Shown here: positions 45,075 through 53,212 of the stretch, in pieces
Position numbering within the stretch: position 1 is the first letter of the stretch
How the letters are laid out: each line of letters begins with the position of its first letter
Notes under the pieces: generated by a model
Databases searched by the model: none
Told to the model about the DNA's origin: nothing
What the model saw: the letters and a program-made list of their open reading frames with translations, nothing else
NCBI GenBank assembly: GCA_049664225.1
Contig: JBATEX010000190.1
Span: forward strand, 124,001 to 188,000
Reading direction: 5' to 3'
DNA length: 64,000 nt
Source: JAUVRX01 sp049664225
GTDB taxonomy: Bacteria; Acidobacteriota; Thermoanaerobaculia; Multivoradales; JAHEKO01
Translations under genes and position numbers: made by a program

Positions 45075-45501
45075 CGCGAATCCAGACTCGACGCAGCCGA
45101 GACTCCAAGCTGCTCATTTCCCCGCTATCGGTTTCGTGATCGTACCCCAGGCAGTGGAGCACGCCGTGCAAGAGCAGGGTCTGAACTTCCCGGTAGGAAG
45201 ACCTTCCGGCTCGCTCTGCCTGCAGCCGGGCGATGCCGACTGAAACCGCAACGTCGCCAAGGTGGCATCCCTCTTCGGTCGCCTCACCTGGAAAGCTGAG
45301 GACATCCGTCGGCGCATCGCGACCTCTAAAGGACCGGTTCAGCTCTCGCATCTCCTCTTCGTTGACGAAGCTCACCGCGAAGCTGTCCGCCTGCGGGGCA
45401 ACCTCGCGTACCAATCTGCGCAGCCACTGTCGAAGGTGAGGGGCCCGGCTCTCGCGAAATCTCTCTGGGTTCTGGAACACGAGCTCCAACTCCCTACTCA
45501 T
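45064..45501 (-). CDS. ybeY: Endoribonuclease YbeY (16S rRNA maturation)
   Basis: The 145-residue metalloenzyme has the zinc signature HGVLHCLGYDH (three histidines) and TDVLSFPGE. It takes part in 16S rRNA 3'-end processing and 70S quality control. I chose ATG 45501, which lies over the last codons of phoH (8-nt overlap). The frame runs 32 codons further upstream, but that part is the shadow of phoH. The gene order phoH-ybeY-corC-era is common across bacteria. Confidence 0.96.
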   Translation of the reverse strand: MSRELELVFQNPERFRESRAPHLRQWLRRLVREVAPQADSFAVSFVNEEEMRELNRSFRGRDAPTDVLSFPGEATEEGCHLGDVAVSVGIARLQAERAGRSSYREVQTLLLHGVLHCLGYDHETDSGEMSSLESRLRRVWIRDEQ

Positions 45502-46477
45502 CTCGCTTACCCTGCACGGCTTCCGAGGCCGCTTTCTGCCGGTCGAACTGATCGTAGGCTCGGACGATCTTCTGCACGAGTCGGTGCCGAACCACATCCT
45601 TCTCCGTAAACTGGATGAACTTGATCCCTTGCACCGACTTCAAGACCCCCTTCGCCTCGATCAGACCCGAAGTCCTGCCGGTCGGCAGGTCGATCTGGGT
45701 GATGTCGCCGTTGATTACGGCCTTGGAGTTGAATCCGATTCGAGTCAGAAACATCTTCATCTGCTCGGAAGTGGTGTTCTGGGCCTCATCCAGAATGATG
45801 AAGCTGTCGTTGAGAGTCCTGCCCCGCATGAAGGCGATTGGGGCCACCTCGATGGTTCCCCTCTCCATCAGCCTCCCCACTTTGTCGAATCCCAAGATGT
45901 CATAGAGAGCATCGTAAAGCGGTCGGAGATAGGGGTTTACCTTCTCTACCAAGTCACCTGGCAGAAACCCGAGTCTCTCGCCGGCCTCAACGGCGGGGCG
46001 GGCCAAGATGATCCTACGGACCATCCGCTCTTTGAGCGCGGCAGCAGCCATGGCGACTGCCAGGTAGGTCTTGCCGGTGCCGGCCGGGCCGATGCTGATG
46101 ACCAGATCGAAATCGGACATCGCCTGGAGGTAGATTTGTTGACTCAGGCTGCGAGGTCGAACCAGTCTCCGAACCGTTTCCAGAACTCCGTCGCCCAGAA
46201 AGAAATCCACCAGTGACGTAGCTGGCTCCTCCTGCAGAACCCGAATCGACGTCTCGACGTCCATGGGTTGCAGCGGATAGCCCGACTCCAAAAGGTGAGA
46301 AAGCTGCTCCACTAAATACCCGGCGAGGGCGGACGGACCTTCGTCCCCCTCGACTCGGATCTGGCCCCCTCGAGCAGTGACACTGACCCCGAAGGCACTC
46401 TCGATGCGTTTGAGGTTCTCGTCCTGAGTGCCGAAGAGCAGCTCGAGACGATCCTCTGCGATGGTTACCGTCGTCAT
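45494..46477 (-). CDS. PhoH-like ATPase (YbeZ)
   Basis: The 327-residue ATPase has Walker A GPAGTGKT (130-137), DEAQNTT (Walker B region), the RGRTLNDSFIILDEAQN stretch, and the N-terminal KH-like segment ENLKRIESAFGVSVTARG. YbeZ proteins associate with YbeY and are thought to help in ribosome or RNA metabolism. ATG 46477 is used; a GTG 12 codons upstream is the alternative. It heads an operon with ybeY, corC-like and era, and a 361-nt gap precedes it. Confidence 0.94.
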   Translation of the reverse strand: MTTVTIAEDRLELLFGTQDENLKRIESAFGVSVTARGGQIRVEGDEGPSALAGYLVEQLSHLLESGYPLQPMDVETSIRVLQEEPATSLVDFFLGDGVLETVRRLVRPRSLSQQIYLQAMSDFDLVISIGPAGTGKTYLAVAMAAAALKERMVRRIILARPAVEAGERLGFLPGDLVEKVNPYLRPLYDALYDILGFDKVGRLMERGTIEVAPIAFMRGRTLNDSFIILDEAQNTTSEQMKMFLTRIGFNSKAVINGDITQIDLPTGRTSGLIEAKGVLKSVQGIKFIQFTEKDVVRHRLVQKIVRAYDQFDRQKAASEAVQGKRDE

Positions 46478-46838
46478 GAGTTCAATCCGTGCTCGGTCCC
46501 TATTTCGCGACACCTACAGAGCTGTGACTGAAGATTCTTTCCAGCCGCCCATGATGCCAGACCGAGCTCGCCGTCCCCGGCAGCAAGCCGGAAAGCGAAG
46601 TCCGATTTCGACCGACATCGAGAAAACCGCAGGCGGCCGACACAGCAGCATTGTATGGCTGGAATCCCCAGTCGCCTCAGAGATGGTTCTCGTCTCCTTC
46701 GACTCCGGGCATCATGGCAGTGGCCCGAAGGACCGAAACTGGCCAAATCTCGCGGACCACCGCTACATTTTCCTTCACCAGTCAAGTCTAGCAAGAGTGG
46801 GCCATCGTCCACACCAATGCGGACACCAGCAGTGAGAC
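46478..46838. other. 361-nt gap without a recognisable gene
   Basis: This stretch separates phoH from the 3-hydroxyacyl-CoA dehydrogenase gene, both on the minus strand, and should hold the phoH-operon promoter. No tRNA-like fold, strong hairpin or near-consensus promoter stands out. Open frames crossing it on both strands give Arg/Ser-rich translations without motifs or a good ribosome-binding site. Confidence 0.5.
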
Positions 46839-47696
46839 TCAGCCCTGGCCGTATTCGTAGAATCCTCTTCCACTCTTGCGCCCACACCTGCCCGCCTGGA
46901 CCATCTGCTTGAGTAGCGGCGGCGGGGCGAATCGTCTCTCCCTGTATTCCTCGAACATGATGTTGGCTATGTAGTACGTGGTGTCCAGTCCGACGAAGTC
47001 CAGTAGCGTCAGCGGTCCCATGGGATATCCACACCCCAGCTGCATGGCCTTGTCGATGTCTTCGGTGGAGCCGACACCCCCTTCGAGAGCTCTGATGGCA
47101 TCGAGGAGGTACGGAACCAGAAGTCGATTGACGATGAAGCCCGAGTTGTCCCTACAGGAGACCCCCTCCTTGCCCAATGTGCTCACGAAATCCAGAGCTT
47201 GCTGCATTGTCTCGTCGCTCGTCATCAAGGTGCGCACCACCTCGACGAGTTTCATGACAGGCACCGGATTGAAGAAATGCAGGCCCACGAAGCGATCTGT
47301 GCGCCGGGTAGCCATGGCGATCTGCGTAATGGTCAACGATGAAGTATTGCTGGCGAAGAGCGCCTCCGCCTGGACCGTTTCGTCCAGCATCGCAAAGATC
47401 CGAATCTTCTCCTCCAGATTCTCGACGATGGCCTCGATGATGAGGTCACAGTCGGCCAGCGCCTCCAGATCCGTGGTCCCAGAGATCCGGGAAAGTGCCT
47501 TGTCGCGCTGCTCGGTCTCGAGCTTGCCTTTGTTCACGGCCTTGTCCAAGGAGCGCTGGATTCGTTCCAAACCCTGTTCGAGATACCCCTTGTCCACTTC
47601 TCGAATCACCGTCGAGTAGCCGGCTTTGGCACAGACCTCGGCAATCCCGGAACCCATCAGGCCACAGCCCAGAACTCCAACTTTCTTGATCGTCAT
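46839..47696 (-). CDS. 3-hydroxyacyl-CoA dehydrogenase (3-hydroxybutyryl-CoA dehydrogenase type)
   Basis: The 285-residue enzyme oxidises 3-hydroxyacyl-CoA to 3-ketoacyl-CoA with NAD(P), or the reverse. It has VGVLGCGLMGSGIAE (NAD-binding), ASNTSSLTIT, HFFNPVPVMKLVEV with the catalytic histidine, and DNSGFIVNRLLVPYLLDA, ending in the C-terminal helical domain with RKSGRGFYEY. ATG 47696 has AGGAGG 8 nt upstream; the longer frame upstream to 47861 overlaps tsaE. The single-domain size fits Hbd (about 283 residues), not the multifunctional FadB/FadJ. It follows tsaE by 26 nt. Confidence 0.93.
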   Translation of the reverse strand: MTIKKVGVLGCGLMGSGIAEVCAKAGYSTVIREVDKGYLEQGLERIQRSLDKAVNKGKLETEQRDKALSRISGTTDLEALADCDLIIEAIVENLEEKIRIFAMLDETVQAEALFASNTSSLTITQIAMATRRTDRFVGLHFFNPVPVMKLVEVVRTLMTSDETMQQALDFVSTLGKEGVSCRDNSGFIVNRLLVPYLLDAIRALEGGVGSTEDIDKAMQLGCGYPMGPLTLLDFVGLDTTYYIANIMFEEYRERRFAPPPLLKQMVQAGRCGRKSGRGFYEYGQG

Positions 47697-47722
47697 TTCT
47701 CGTCCTCCTGATTGCTCGACCC

Positions 47723-48178
47723 CTACCGGGCCGACCCCTCCACGGTCTGGTTCAGTTGATCGAGCCGAGTCGCCACGATCTCTCGTTCGTCCCCAACTCC
47801 ACCAACGCGAATCAATATATGCAAGGCCGACGCCGGTGGGCAAGGCAACCTCTCCGCCCACTCGACCACCTTTACGCCCTCACCAGCCAGAATCTCTGCC
47901 ATACCCAGAACCTCCGTCTCCTCGGGTTCGAGTCGATAGAGATCGATGTGGGTAAATCGTCCGGTCGAACCCTCGTGCTCCCTTACCAGGATGAAGCTCG
48001 GAGATTGAACTTCCCTTGCTGGTACACCCACGGCAGCAGCGACACCCTGGGCCAGAACAGTCTTACCGACCCCCAACTCACCCGACAGGAGCAAGATGCC
48101 GTCCGGCACCAGCTCGCCCCCCAGTGCTACACCCAGCTGCCTGGTTTCTTCTTCGCTAGATGTTGTCCATCGCCTCAT
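47723..48178 (-). CDS. tsaE: tRNA threonylcarbamoyladenosine ATPase TsaE
   Basis: The 151-residue P-loop ATPase has Walker A GELGVGKT (33-40), the SPSFILVREHEG motif and the HIDLYRLEPEE motif. The final part holds VVEWAERLP. It drives the TsaB-TsaD complex that makes t6A in tRNA; tsaB is at 18018-18701 of this window. Its ATG overlaps the nnr stop (ATGA). A yjeF/nnr-tsaE pair is common in many bacteria and is thought to be a conserved pairing without a known functional reason. Confidence 0.95.
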   Translation of the reverse strand: MRRWTTSSEEETRQLGVALGGELVPDGILLLSGELGVGKTVLAQGVAAAVGVPAREVQSPSFILVREHEGSTGRFTHIDLYRLEPEETEVLGMAEILAGEGVKVVEWAERLPCPPASALHILIRVGGVGDEREIVATRLDQLNQTVEGSAR

Positions 48179-49725
48179 GAAGCGCCCAACTCCGAAAAGG
48201 CCTCGGCAAGCGACCCAAGCAGATCGCTTGCCGCCAGAGCGATCTGACCACCTTCTCGTATCGCCGCCAGATCACCGGCCAGACCGTGAACGTAGGTACC
48301 GAGAAGCGCCGCGACAAGAGGCTCATAGCCCTGGGCGATCAACCCACCGATCAAACCAGTCAAGACATCTCCCATCCCACCACTGGCCATGCCGGGATTT
48401 CCGGTGGGATTGACAAAAACTTCGCCCACAGGTGAAGCAATCAAGGAGCGATGCCCCTTCAGAACCACCACGGCACCACTTGTGGCGGCGGCCTGCTTGG
48501 CGCAGGCGATCCGTTGTTCCTGCACCTGGCTGACCTCAAGGCTCAGGAGCCGGGCCAACTCTCCCGGGTGGGGAGTCAGCACGGTCCCAGCTCTCCTGAG
48601 GGCCAGCGTCTCGAGATCTCCAGCGAAGGCATTCAATCCGTCGGCATCCAACACGACTGGCAGCTCGACTTCCAGCACGAGTCTCCTGATAGCCTCCACC
48701 GTAGACGGTGCGAGGCCCAGACCCGGCCCTATCGCCAGAGCCTCCTTGTCCTTCGCAAAGTCGAGTAGGAGGTCCCGACAGGAAGCGTCCAACCCGTCCG
48801 GTGAAGTCACAGGCAACGGCAGGCTCATGGACTCAAGGGAGCCCAGGTCGACTGTCTGAACGATGTCCTGTGGCACCGCGGCTGTGACCAGACCCGCACC
48901 GCTGCGAACCGCTGCCCGTGCTGCCAGGATCGCGGCGCCCGCCTTGCCTACCGATCCGGCCACCAAGACAAGATGACCGAAGTCGCCTTTATGGCTCCCT
49001 TCGGCCCGGGGTACGACCTCGGCCGAAAGCTCGTCGGCGGTGAGCAGGTGCAGATCGCCCTCGGCCTGAGCGAGGATCTCGGACGGGATCCCGAGATCGG
49101 CTACCACCACATCGCCAACCGCGTTCGCCGAAGGCGGAAATATGTGAGCCACCTTGGGTGCTCCGAACGTTACTGTGAGATCGGCCTCGAGATGGGGTCC
49201 CGGGATCTCCCAACGACTGCCGCTAAGACCGCTCGGAAGGTCGACTGCGAGTCGTGGTACCGGCAGGGCATTGAGGGCCTGGACAAGCTCTGCGAATTGT
49301 CCGCCCAATGGGCGCTTCAGCCCGATGCCGAATAGCGCGTCCACTACCAGATCGGTTTTACGGGCCGCCTCGACGCAGCTCTGGATGCCCTCATCGGGCC
49401 CGAGCTCTCGTACTCTCAGACCCTGCGACTGGCAAATGCCAAACTGAACTCCGGCATCACCCGTGGGCTCCTTGCCACCGGTGACCAGGGTCAATTCCAC
49501 GTGATAGCCCCGGATAGCCAGGTGTCGCGCCAATGCCAGGCCGTCACCACCGTTGTTGCCAGGGCCGCAGAAGATGGCCACTCCTCTGACTTCAGGATAT
49601 CTCTCGGCGATGGCATCAACCAGGCCGAGCGCCGCGTTCTCCATCAGAACGAGGCTTGGAATTCCGAAATCTTCAATTGCGACCCGATCCACCTTCCCCA
49701 TCGACTCGGCGGTGAGAATTCTCAT
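48175..49725 (-). CDS. nnr: Bifunctional NAD(P)H-hydrate epimerase/ADP-dependent dehydratase
   Basis: The 516-residue protein fuses two repair enzymes. The N-terminal YjeF_N epimerase has IFCGPGNNGGDGLALARHL and VVDALFGIGLKRPLGG. The C-terminal ribokinase-like dehydratase has KGDFGHLVLVAGSVGKAGAAILAARAAVRSG, HPGELARLL and NPTGNPGMASGGMGDVLTGLIGGL. Together they restore damaged hydrated NAD(P)H. It overlaps the TIGR04282 glycosyltransferase gene at its start and tsaE at its end (both ATGA). Fusion of the two activities is the usual arrangement in many bacteria. Confidence 0.95.
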   Translation of the reverse strand: MRILTAESMGKVDRVAIEDFGIPSLVLMENAALGLVDAIAERYPEVRGVAIFCGPGNNGGDGLALARHLAIRGYHVELTLVTGGKEPTGDAGVQFGICQSQGLRVRELGPDEGIQSCVEAARKTDLVVDALFGIGLKRPLGGQFAELVQALNALPVPRLAVDLPSGLSGSRWEIPGPHLEADLTVTFGAPKVAHIFPPSANAVGDVVVADLGIPSEILAQAEGDLHLLTADELSAEVVPRAEGSHKGDFGHLVLVAGSVGKAGAAILAARAAVRSGAGLVTAAVPQDIVQTVDLGSLESMSLPLPVTSPDGLDASCRDLLLDFAKDKEALAIGPGLGLAPSTVEAIRRLVLEVELPVVLDADGLNAFAGDLETLALRRAGTVLTPHPGELARLLSLEVSQVQEQRIACAKQAAATSGAVVVLKGHRSLIASPVGEVFVNPTGNPGMASGGMGDVLTGLIGGLIAQGYEPLVAALLGTYVHGLAGDLAAIREGGQIALAASDLLGSLAEAFSELGAS

Positions 49726-50411
49726 CGCTCAGTCCTCCCCTGATTTGGAATCATCCCCCACGCCACTAGCAGGCTTCGAGTGTACGGGCTCGGCTGGCCC
49801 CCACCTACAGCCAATCGTCGGGCCAGCTTCCGAAGATCGTCCGGAGTGTCGAGATCCTGAAGGGGCATCAGCTCCTCCACCCTCAGGCCCAGGCTCTGAC
49901 AACGATCCAACGTCTGTCGCAGAACTCGGTCGGTGCTCCAGTCGATCTCACTGAACAGCTGCGGATGAATGGACTGCCGCGTAACGCCAATCAGGTAGTA
50001 GCCGCCATCCGCAGCCGGCCCCAAGACCACATCGCAACCCTCAGCCAACCTCTCGAACGCCTCCTCGACGATCACCGCTGGAAGATCCGGGTGATCGCTA
50101 CCGACAGCCGCCACCAGATCGAAGTCGGCCAACATCTTGCGCAGCCCCTCGAAGAGTCGCTCCCCCAGATCTTCGCCCGTCTGCCGAATACCTTCGATGG
50201 TAGACACAGGCAAGGCCTCACGCGGCCCGACTGCCCACGCCAATCTGGTCTGGAAATCTCCATCCTCCATTCGCTCGAGGAGATCTCGCAGGATCACGGC
50301 ATGAAGACGAGCTGCCCTTTCCGCGCTCAACTCACCCACCAATCGAGTCTTGACGAGTCCTGGACGAGACGGTTTGGTAAAAACCACCAGACAACGCCGT
50401 GTCGTGTCCAT
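49722..50411 (-). CDS. TIGR04282/DUF2064-type glycosyltransferase family A protein
   Basis: The 229-residue protein starts MDTTRRCLVVFTKPSRPGLVKTRL, then has VAAVGSDHPDLPAV and DVVLGPAADGGYYLIGV and ends with LQDLDTPDDLRKL. This is the DUF2064/TIGR04282 group, related in fold to nucleotidyltransferases. Some members lie in arsenosugar gene clusters, but no such cluster is visible here and the role is unknown. ATG 50411 is used because the longer frame upstream to 50786 crosses the DUF4177 gene region. It is coupled to nnr by ATGA. Confidence 0.85.
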   Translation of the reverse strand: MDTTRRCLVVFTKPSRPGLVKTRLVGELSAERAARLHAVILRDLLERMEDGDFQTRLAWAVGPREALPVSTIEGIRQTGEDLGERLFEGLRKMLADFDLVAAVGSDHPDLPAVIVEEAFERLAEGCDVVLGPAADGGYYLIGVTRQSIHPQLFSEIDWSTDRVLRQTLDRCQSLGLRVEELMPLQDLDTPDDLRKLARRLAVGGGQPSPYTRSLLVAWGMIPNQGRTER

Positions 50412-50579
50412 CGCGACTCTATTCTGCCCGATTTCGAGCTTCGCGGCTCGCCTTCCTTGCCAGGATCGTGCAGAAGCCTGGTCCGCCCCAGATCTGATCG
50501 AAGATCCGATTTGGGCTAGAATTGAGGGCAGCGAGCCCGCAGTGACCAGTTGTGAGCCGCTGGGGAAGGAGCGTGCGCA

Positions 50580-50768
50580 ATGACGAAGTGGGAGTACCAC
50601 ATCATCAACATCCGGAGCGAGAACTACCGTCTGGACCCCAATGCAGTGCGCGAGTTGGATGCGCTGGGCGAAGAGGGATGGGAGTTGATTTCGATCACCT
50701 CGGTCAACTTCAAGAGTGGGGCGACCGACAACATCGCCATGGTCTTCAAACGCCCCAAAGCCGACTGA
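50580..50768 (+). CDS. Small DUF4177-type protein
   Basis: The 62-residue protein (TKWEYHIINIRSENYRL ... LGEEGWELISITSVN ... AMVFKRPKAD) matches the DUF4177 pattern: a short beta-alpha-beta unit with the conserved EGWEL element. Function is unknown. AAGGAG about 9 nt upstream of the ATG supports the start. A TAGAAT at 50517-50522 could be its -10 box, with a poor -35. It stands alone, converging with the 59-residue gene on the other strand and divergent from the TIGR04282 gene. Confidence 0.85.
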   Translation: MTKWEYHIINIRSENYRLDPNAVRELDALGEEGWELISITSVNFKSGATDNIAMVFKRPKAD

Positions 50769-50845
50769 GCTTCGGACGCAATCCACTCAGGCAGCCTCTT
50801 CACCTAGAGCTTATCCGTCTTCTCCGAATCGGTAGCGACGGTCAG

Positions 50846-51025
50846 CTAGAGGCGAGCTCGCCTGGTTCCCAAGCCCGCAGCGATCCCGGCGAGAAGGGCC
50901 AGCGTCGGAAACCACCATTCTCCGCGGCACCGGGGCAGCTGACCCAGTTCTTTTTCCAGGGAACCACGAAGAAGCCGCGCATTGCGCTCGAAACATCGTC
51001 TCGATAGCCTCAGATCCGACTTCAC
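50846..51025 (-). CDS. 59-residue single-span membrane protein (YqjK-like)
   Basis: This short gene begins with a GTG overlapping the stop of the YqjE-like gene (GTGA). The product starts MKSDLRLSRRCFERNARLLRG, continues through an acidic, Gln-rich helix (SLEKELGQLPRC), and has one hydrophobic segment (WWFPTLALLAGIAAGLGT) followed by RRARL. Length, basic amphipathic N-terminus and one span resemble the small YqjK-type partners of YqjE proteins in proteobacteria. It is the last gene of the VWFA-VWFA-YqjE-like operon. The call rests on the overlap, the codon frame and the plausible topology; homology was not tested. Confidence 0.6.
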   Translation of the reverse strand: MKSDLRLSRRCFERNARLLRGSLEKELGQLPRCRGEWWFPTLALLAGIAAGLGTRRARL

Positions 51026-51483
51026 GGAGACTCTTGGTCGCGCTCAGGGGGTATGTCGCCTGCCGGCAGGGACCCCTTCTTCTCGACATCCGAAGTAGGC
51101 ATGATCTCATCCTCCCACCAATCCATCGACTCTTGGACATGGCGACGAATCATCGCCTTGGGCGCCTCGATCTGCTGCAGACTTCCGCGTGCGGCGGCAA
51201 CCAGAGCCACGCCGGCAATGACCAGCAGGGCCAGCACTACCAGCGCAGCGGCCCAGAGAGGCAACCATTGACCCGCGACCTGGATGAGTAGAAAGACAAC
51301 GACACCGATGGCCCAGAAGATCACGAAGATCGCTGCGGCAGCAAGGCCGATCGCGCGCACAAGTCGTCGTTTGGAGAGCTCGAAATCCAGCCGCAGCGCA
51401 CTGACTTCGGCCTGGACCACCCCGATGAAGGCTTCCTGCAGGGATTGGAACAGCTCGACCCAGCTGGAGATTCTCTTACCCAC
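51022..51483 (-). CDS. YqjE/actinobacterial holin-X-like membrane protein
   Basis: The 153-residue protein has an amphipathic N-terminal helix (SWVELFQSLQEAFIGVVQAEV), then two close hydrophobic segments, IGLAAAAIFVIFWAIGVVVFL and WAAALVVLALLVIAGVALV. An acidic tail of about 45 residues follows (ERDQESP end). This is the DUF1469/YqjE layout; databases often name it phage holin, but there is no phage context. The GTG start shares a base with the upstream VWFA stop (TAGTG). It probably acts in the inner membrane; its role is unknown. Confidence 0.8.
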   Translation of the reverse strand: MGKRISSWVELFQSLQEAFIGVVQAEVSALRLDFELSKRRLVRAIGLAAAAIFVIFWAIGVVVFLLIQVAGQWLPLWAAALVVLALLVIAGVALVAAARGSLQQIEAPKAMIRRHVQESMDWWEDEIMPTSDVEKKGSLPAGDIPPERDQESP

Positions 51484-53198
51484 TAGCTGCCGACCCTCAC
51501 GCTCTTGCTGGCAAAGGACTCCTCCGCTCCCAGCTGGTCCCAGAGCCCAACAGTCAGGCGATGCGGGCCGCTCCTCATGCGCAGTTGGATCTGGTACGGA
51601 TAGTAGCCCCTCAAGGCTTCTTCCAGTTCGGCATTCGGAATTTGGATGGAGATGGGGACCTCCGAGATCTCCGACATGTCACCGCCATCATCGATCGCTC
51701 CGAAGTACAGCTTGACTTTGCCTTCCTGAGCCTCTTCGAGCGGTAGCAGCGTGATCTCACCAAGCGGGATCCCCACTAGCACTGGAACATTGAACAGATC
51801 TTTCTCCACGAATTCCGGCTCGCCTACTCGCAGCACGATACCCATGGGATTGAAGTCATAGCCGTAGATCAGGCTTGCTCGGGTCGTGTCGGACATTCGG
51901 GTCATCAGGGGCTTGTCGCGATAGCCATTGCGATGTCGAACCCGCAGCCCTTTCTGTTTCACCTTGACTTCGATCTTGTAGTAGCGGCCTGTTCCGCCGT
52001 GCGAAGGCGTGTACCCCAGAGAGTAATAGGTCGAAAAGTCCGAAGCCACTTTGTCGAGGTCGGGGCCCACATCATTGGTGTTGATGATCGCTCGACCACC
52101 CGTATCGTCAGCCATCATTCGCAAGGGCGACTGCAGGCTCTGGATGTACATACTGTCAACGAAAGAGGCCATCCCGGCCTCTCCTGCTGTACTCATGTCC
52201 ACGTTCGAACCACCGGCTGCCCGTAAGCCCGCCGCATCGATCGTATAGAAGGTCACCCCACTCGAGTTGGCGTGGGCCGTCAGCTCCTGGAACCGCCTCG
52301 AAGCGTCGAACTGACGCATCTCCGTCAGCGGTGTCGAGTCGCTGAACTTGCGATTCAATGCGTAGTAGAGGTCCTCGCCCGGAAGCATCTGTAGGCCGTC
52401 ACTGACGTAGAGGATCGCTTTTCGGCCCGGCATCCCAGCCAGCGACGTCACGATCTCCTTGATCGCCTCGATCGAGAAGCTGAGATCGTTGTAACCGCTC
52501 TCGGCAAACTGTCGCACCCGCCAGGACACGGCCGCGAGAGAATCAGAGTCATTGATATCTCGAAGCACGTCTCGCCGCTCGGAATCCCAGTGCACACCGA
52601 ATGCCGCGAGCTCCTCGAGCTCGAACAGCTGACTGGCGATCAGGGTCGGGTCGCTGGTGAAATCGTGCCGCATGTGCAGCGAACGATCGTAGGTAACCAG
52701 CATTACCTGATCGTGAGTTGAGATCTTCTCGATCAGAAAATCTCTCAAACGGCGGAAGACCCGGTTCCGATTGAAGGGCCGGATATTGAAATTGTCTACA
52801 TAGATGACCAGTGACAGCCTCTGATCGTCGGGCAGGGCGAATTGCTGCTCCTCCGGCATACCGGGAATAGCTGGGGCCTCCGGCTCCGCTACTGCTGCCG
52901 GAGGTTGAGCCTCGACCGGCTGTCGATCTTCGACGGCAAAGAAATTCGAGATGGCAACAGGCCGACCGTTTTCGAATATCTCGAAATCGTCGCGAGCCAG
53001 CCCGGTGATAGGCTCCCCTTTCTTGTCGGTGACGTAGACATCGAGGTTGACGACAGTGACATCGACGGTCTCGACGTACGTCCCCTCGTCCTCCGCACCC
53101 TCCGGAGCCTGGACCGGCTCCTGAGCGAGCCCTGGCCAGGCTATTCCGAGCATGAGGAGCAGCAACAGACTCAGGTTCCGACCTGTACCACGAATCAT
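51483..53198 (-). CDS. Secreted VWFA-like domain protein, acidobacterial type (1)
   Basis: The 571-residue protein has a signal peptide (LLLLLMLGIAWPGLAQ). A beta-rich N-terminal domain contains VTVVNLDVYVTDKKGEPI and GLARDDFEIFENG, the hallmark of acidobacterial VWFA-related proteins (TIGR03436). A von Willebrand A-like fold follows, starting LSLVIYVDNFNIRPFNRNRV. The metal-site motif DxSxS reads DNFNI (135-139), so the usual serines are missing and metal binding is doubtful. AILYVSDGLQMLPG is the strand of the fold's later part. It ends in a beta domain (RSGPHRLTVGLWDQLG). It lies 14 nt after its paralogue and overlaps the YqjE-like gene by 1 nt. Role unknown; probably binding at the cell surface or periplasm. 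Confidence 0.85.
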   Translation of the reverse strand: MIRGTGRNLSLLLLLMLGIAWPGLAQEPVQAPEGAEDEGTYVETVDVTVVNLDVYVTDKKGEPITGLARDDFEIFENGRPVAISNFFAVEDRQPVEAQPPAAVAEPEAPAIPGMPEEQQFALPDDQRLSLVIYVDNFNIRPFNRNRVFRRLRDFLIEKISTHDQVMLVTYDRSLHMRHDFTSDPTLIASQLFELEELAAFGVHWDSERRDVLRDINDSDSLAAVSWRVRQFAESGYNDLSFSIEAIKEIVTSLAGMPGRKAILYVSDGLQMLPGEDLYYALNRKFSDSTPLTEMRQFDASRRFQELTAHANSSGVTFYTIDAAGLRAAGGSNVDMSTAGEAGMASFVDSMYIQSLQSPLRMMADDTGGRAIINTNDVGPDLDKVASDFSTYYSLGYTPSHGGTGRYYKIEVKVKQKGLRVRHRNGYRDKPLMTRMSDTTRASLIYGYDFNPMGIVLRVGEPEFVEKDLFNVPVLVGIPLGEITLLPLEEAQEGKVKLYFGAIDDGGDMSEISEVPISIQIPNAELEEALRGYYPYQIQLRMRSGPHRLTVGLWDQLGAEESFASKSVRVGS

Positions 53199-53212
53199 GT
53201 TTCTCTACCTCT

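Noticed and set aside
49722..50411. An arsenosugar biosynthesis cluster, suggested by the TIGR04282 family name
   Set aside because: No arsenic methyltransferase, ArsS-like radical SAM or arsenic transporter is in the window; the neighbours are nnr and tsaE.
51022..51483. Phage origin, suggested by the holin-like name of the family
   Set aside because: No lysin, portal, tail or integrase gene is near. YqjE/DUF1469 proteins are ordinary chromosomal membrane proteins, and this one lies in an operon with VWFA-like genes.
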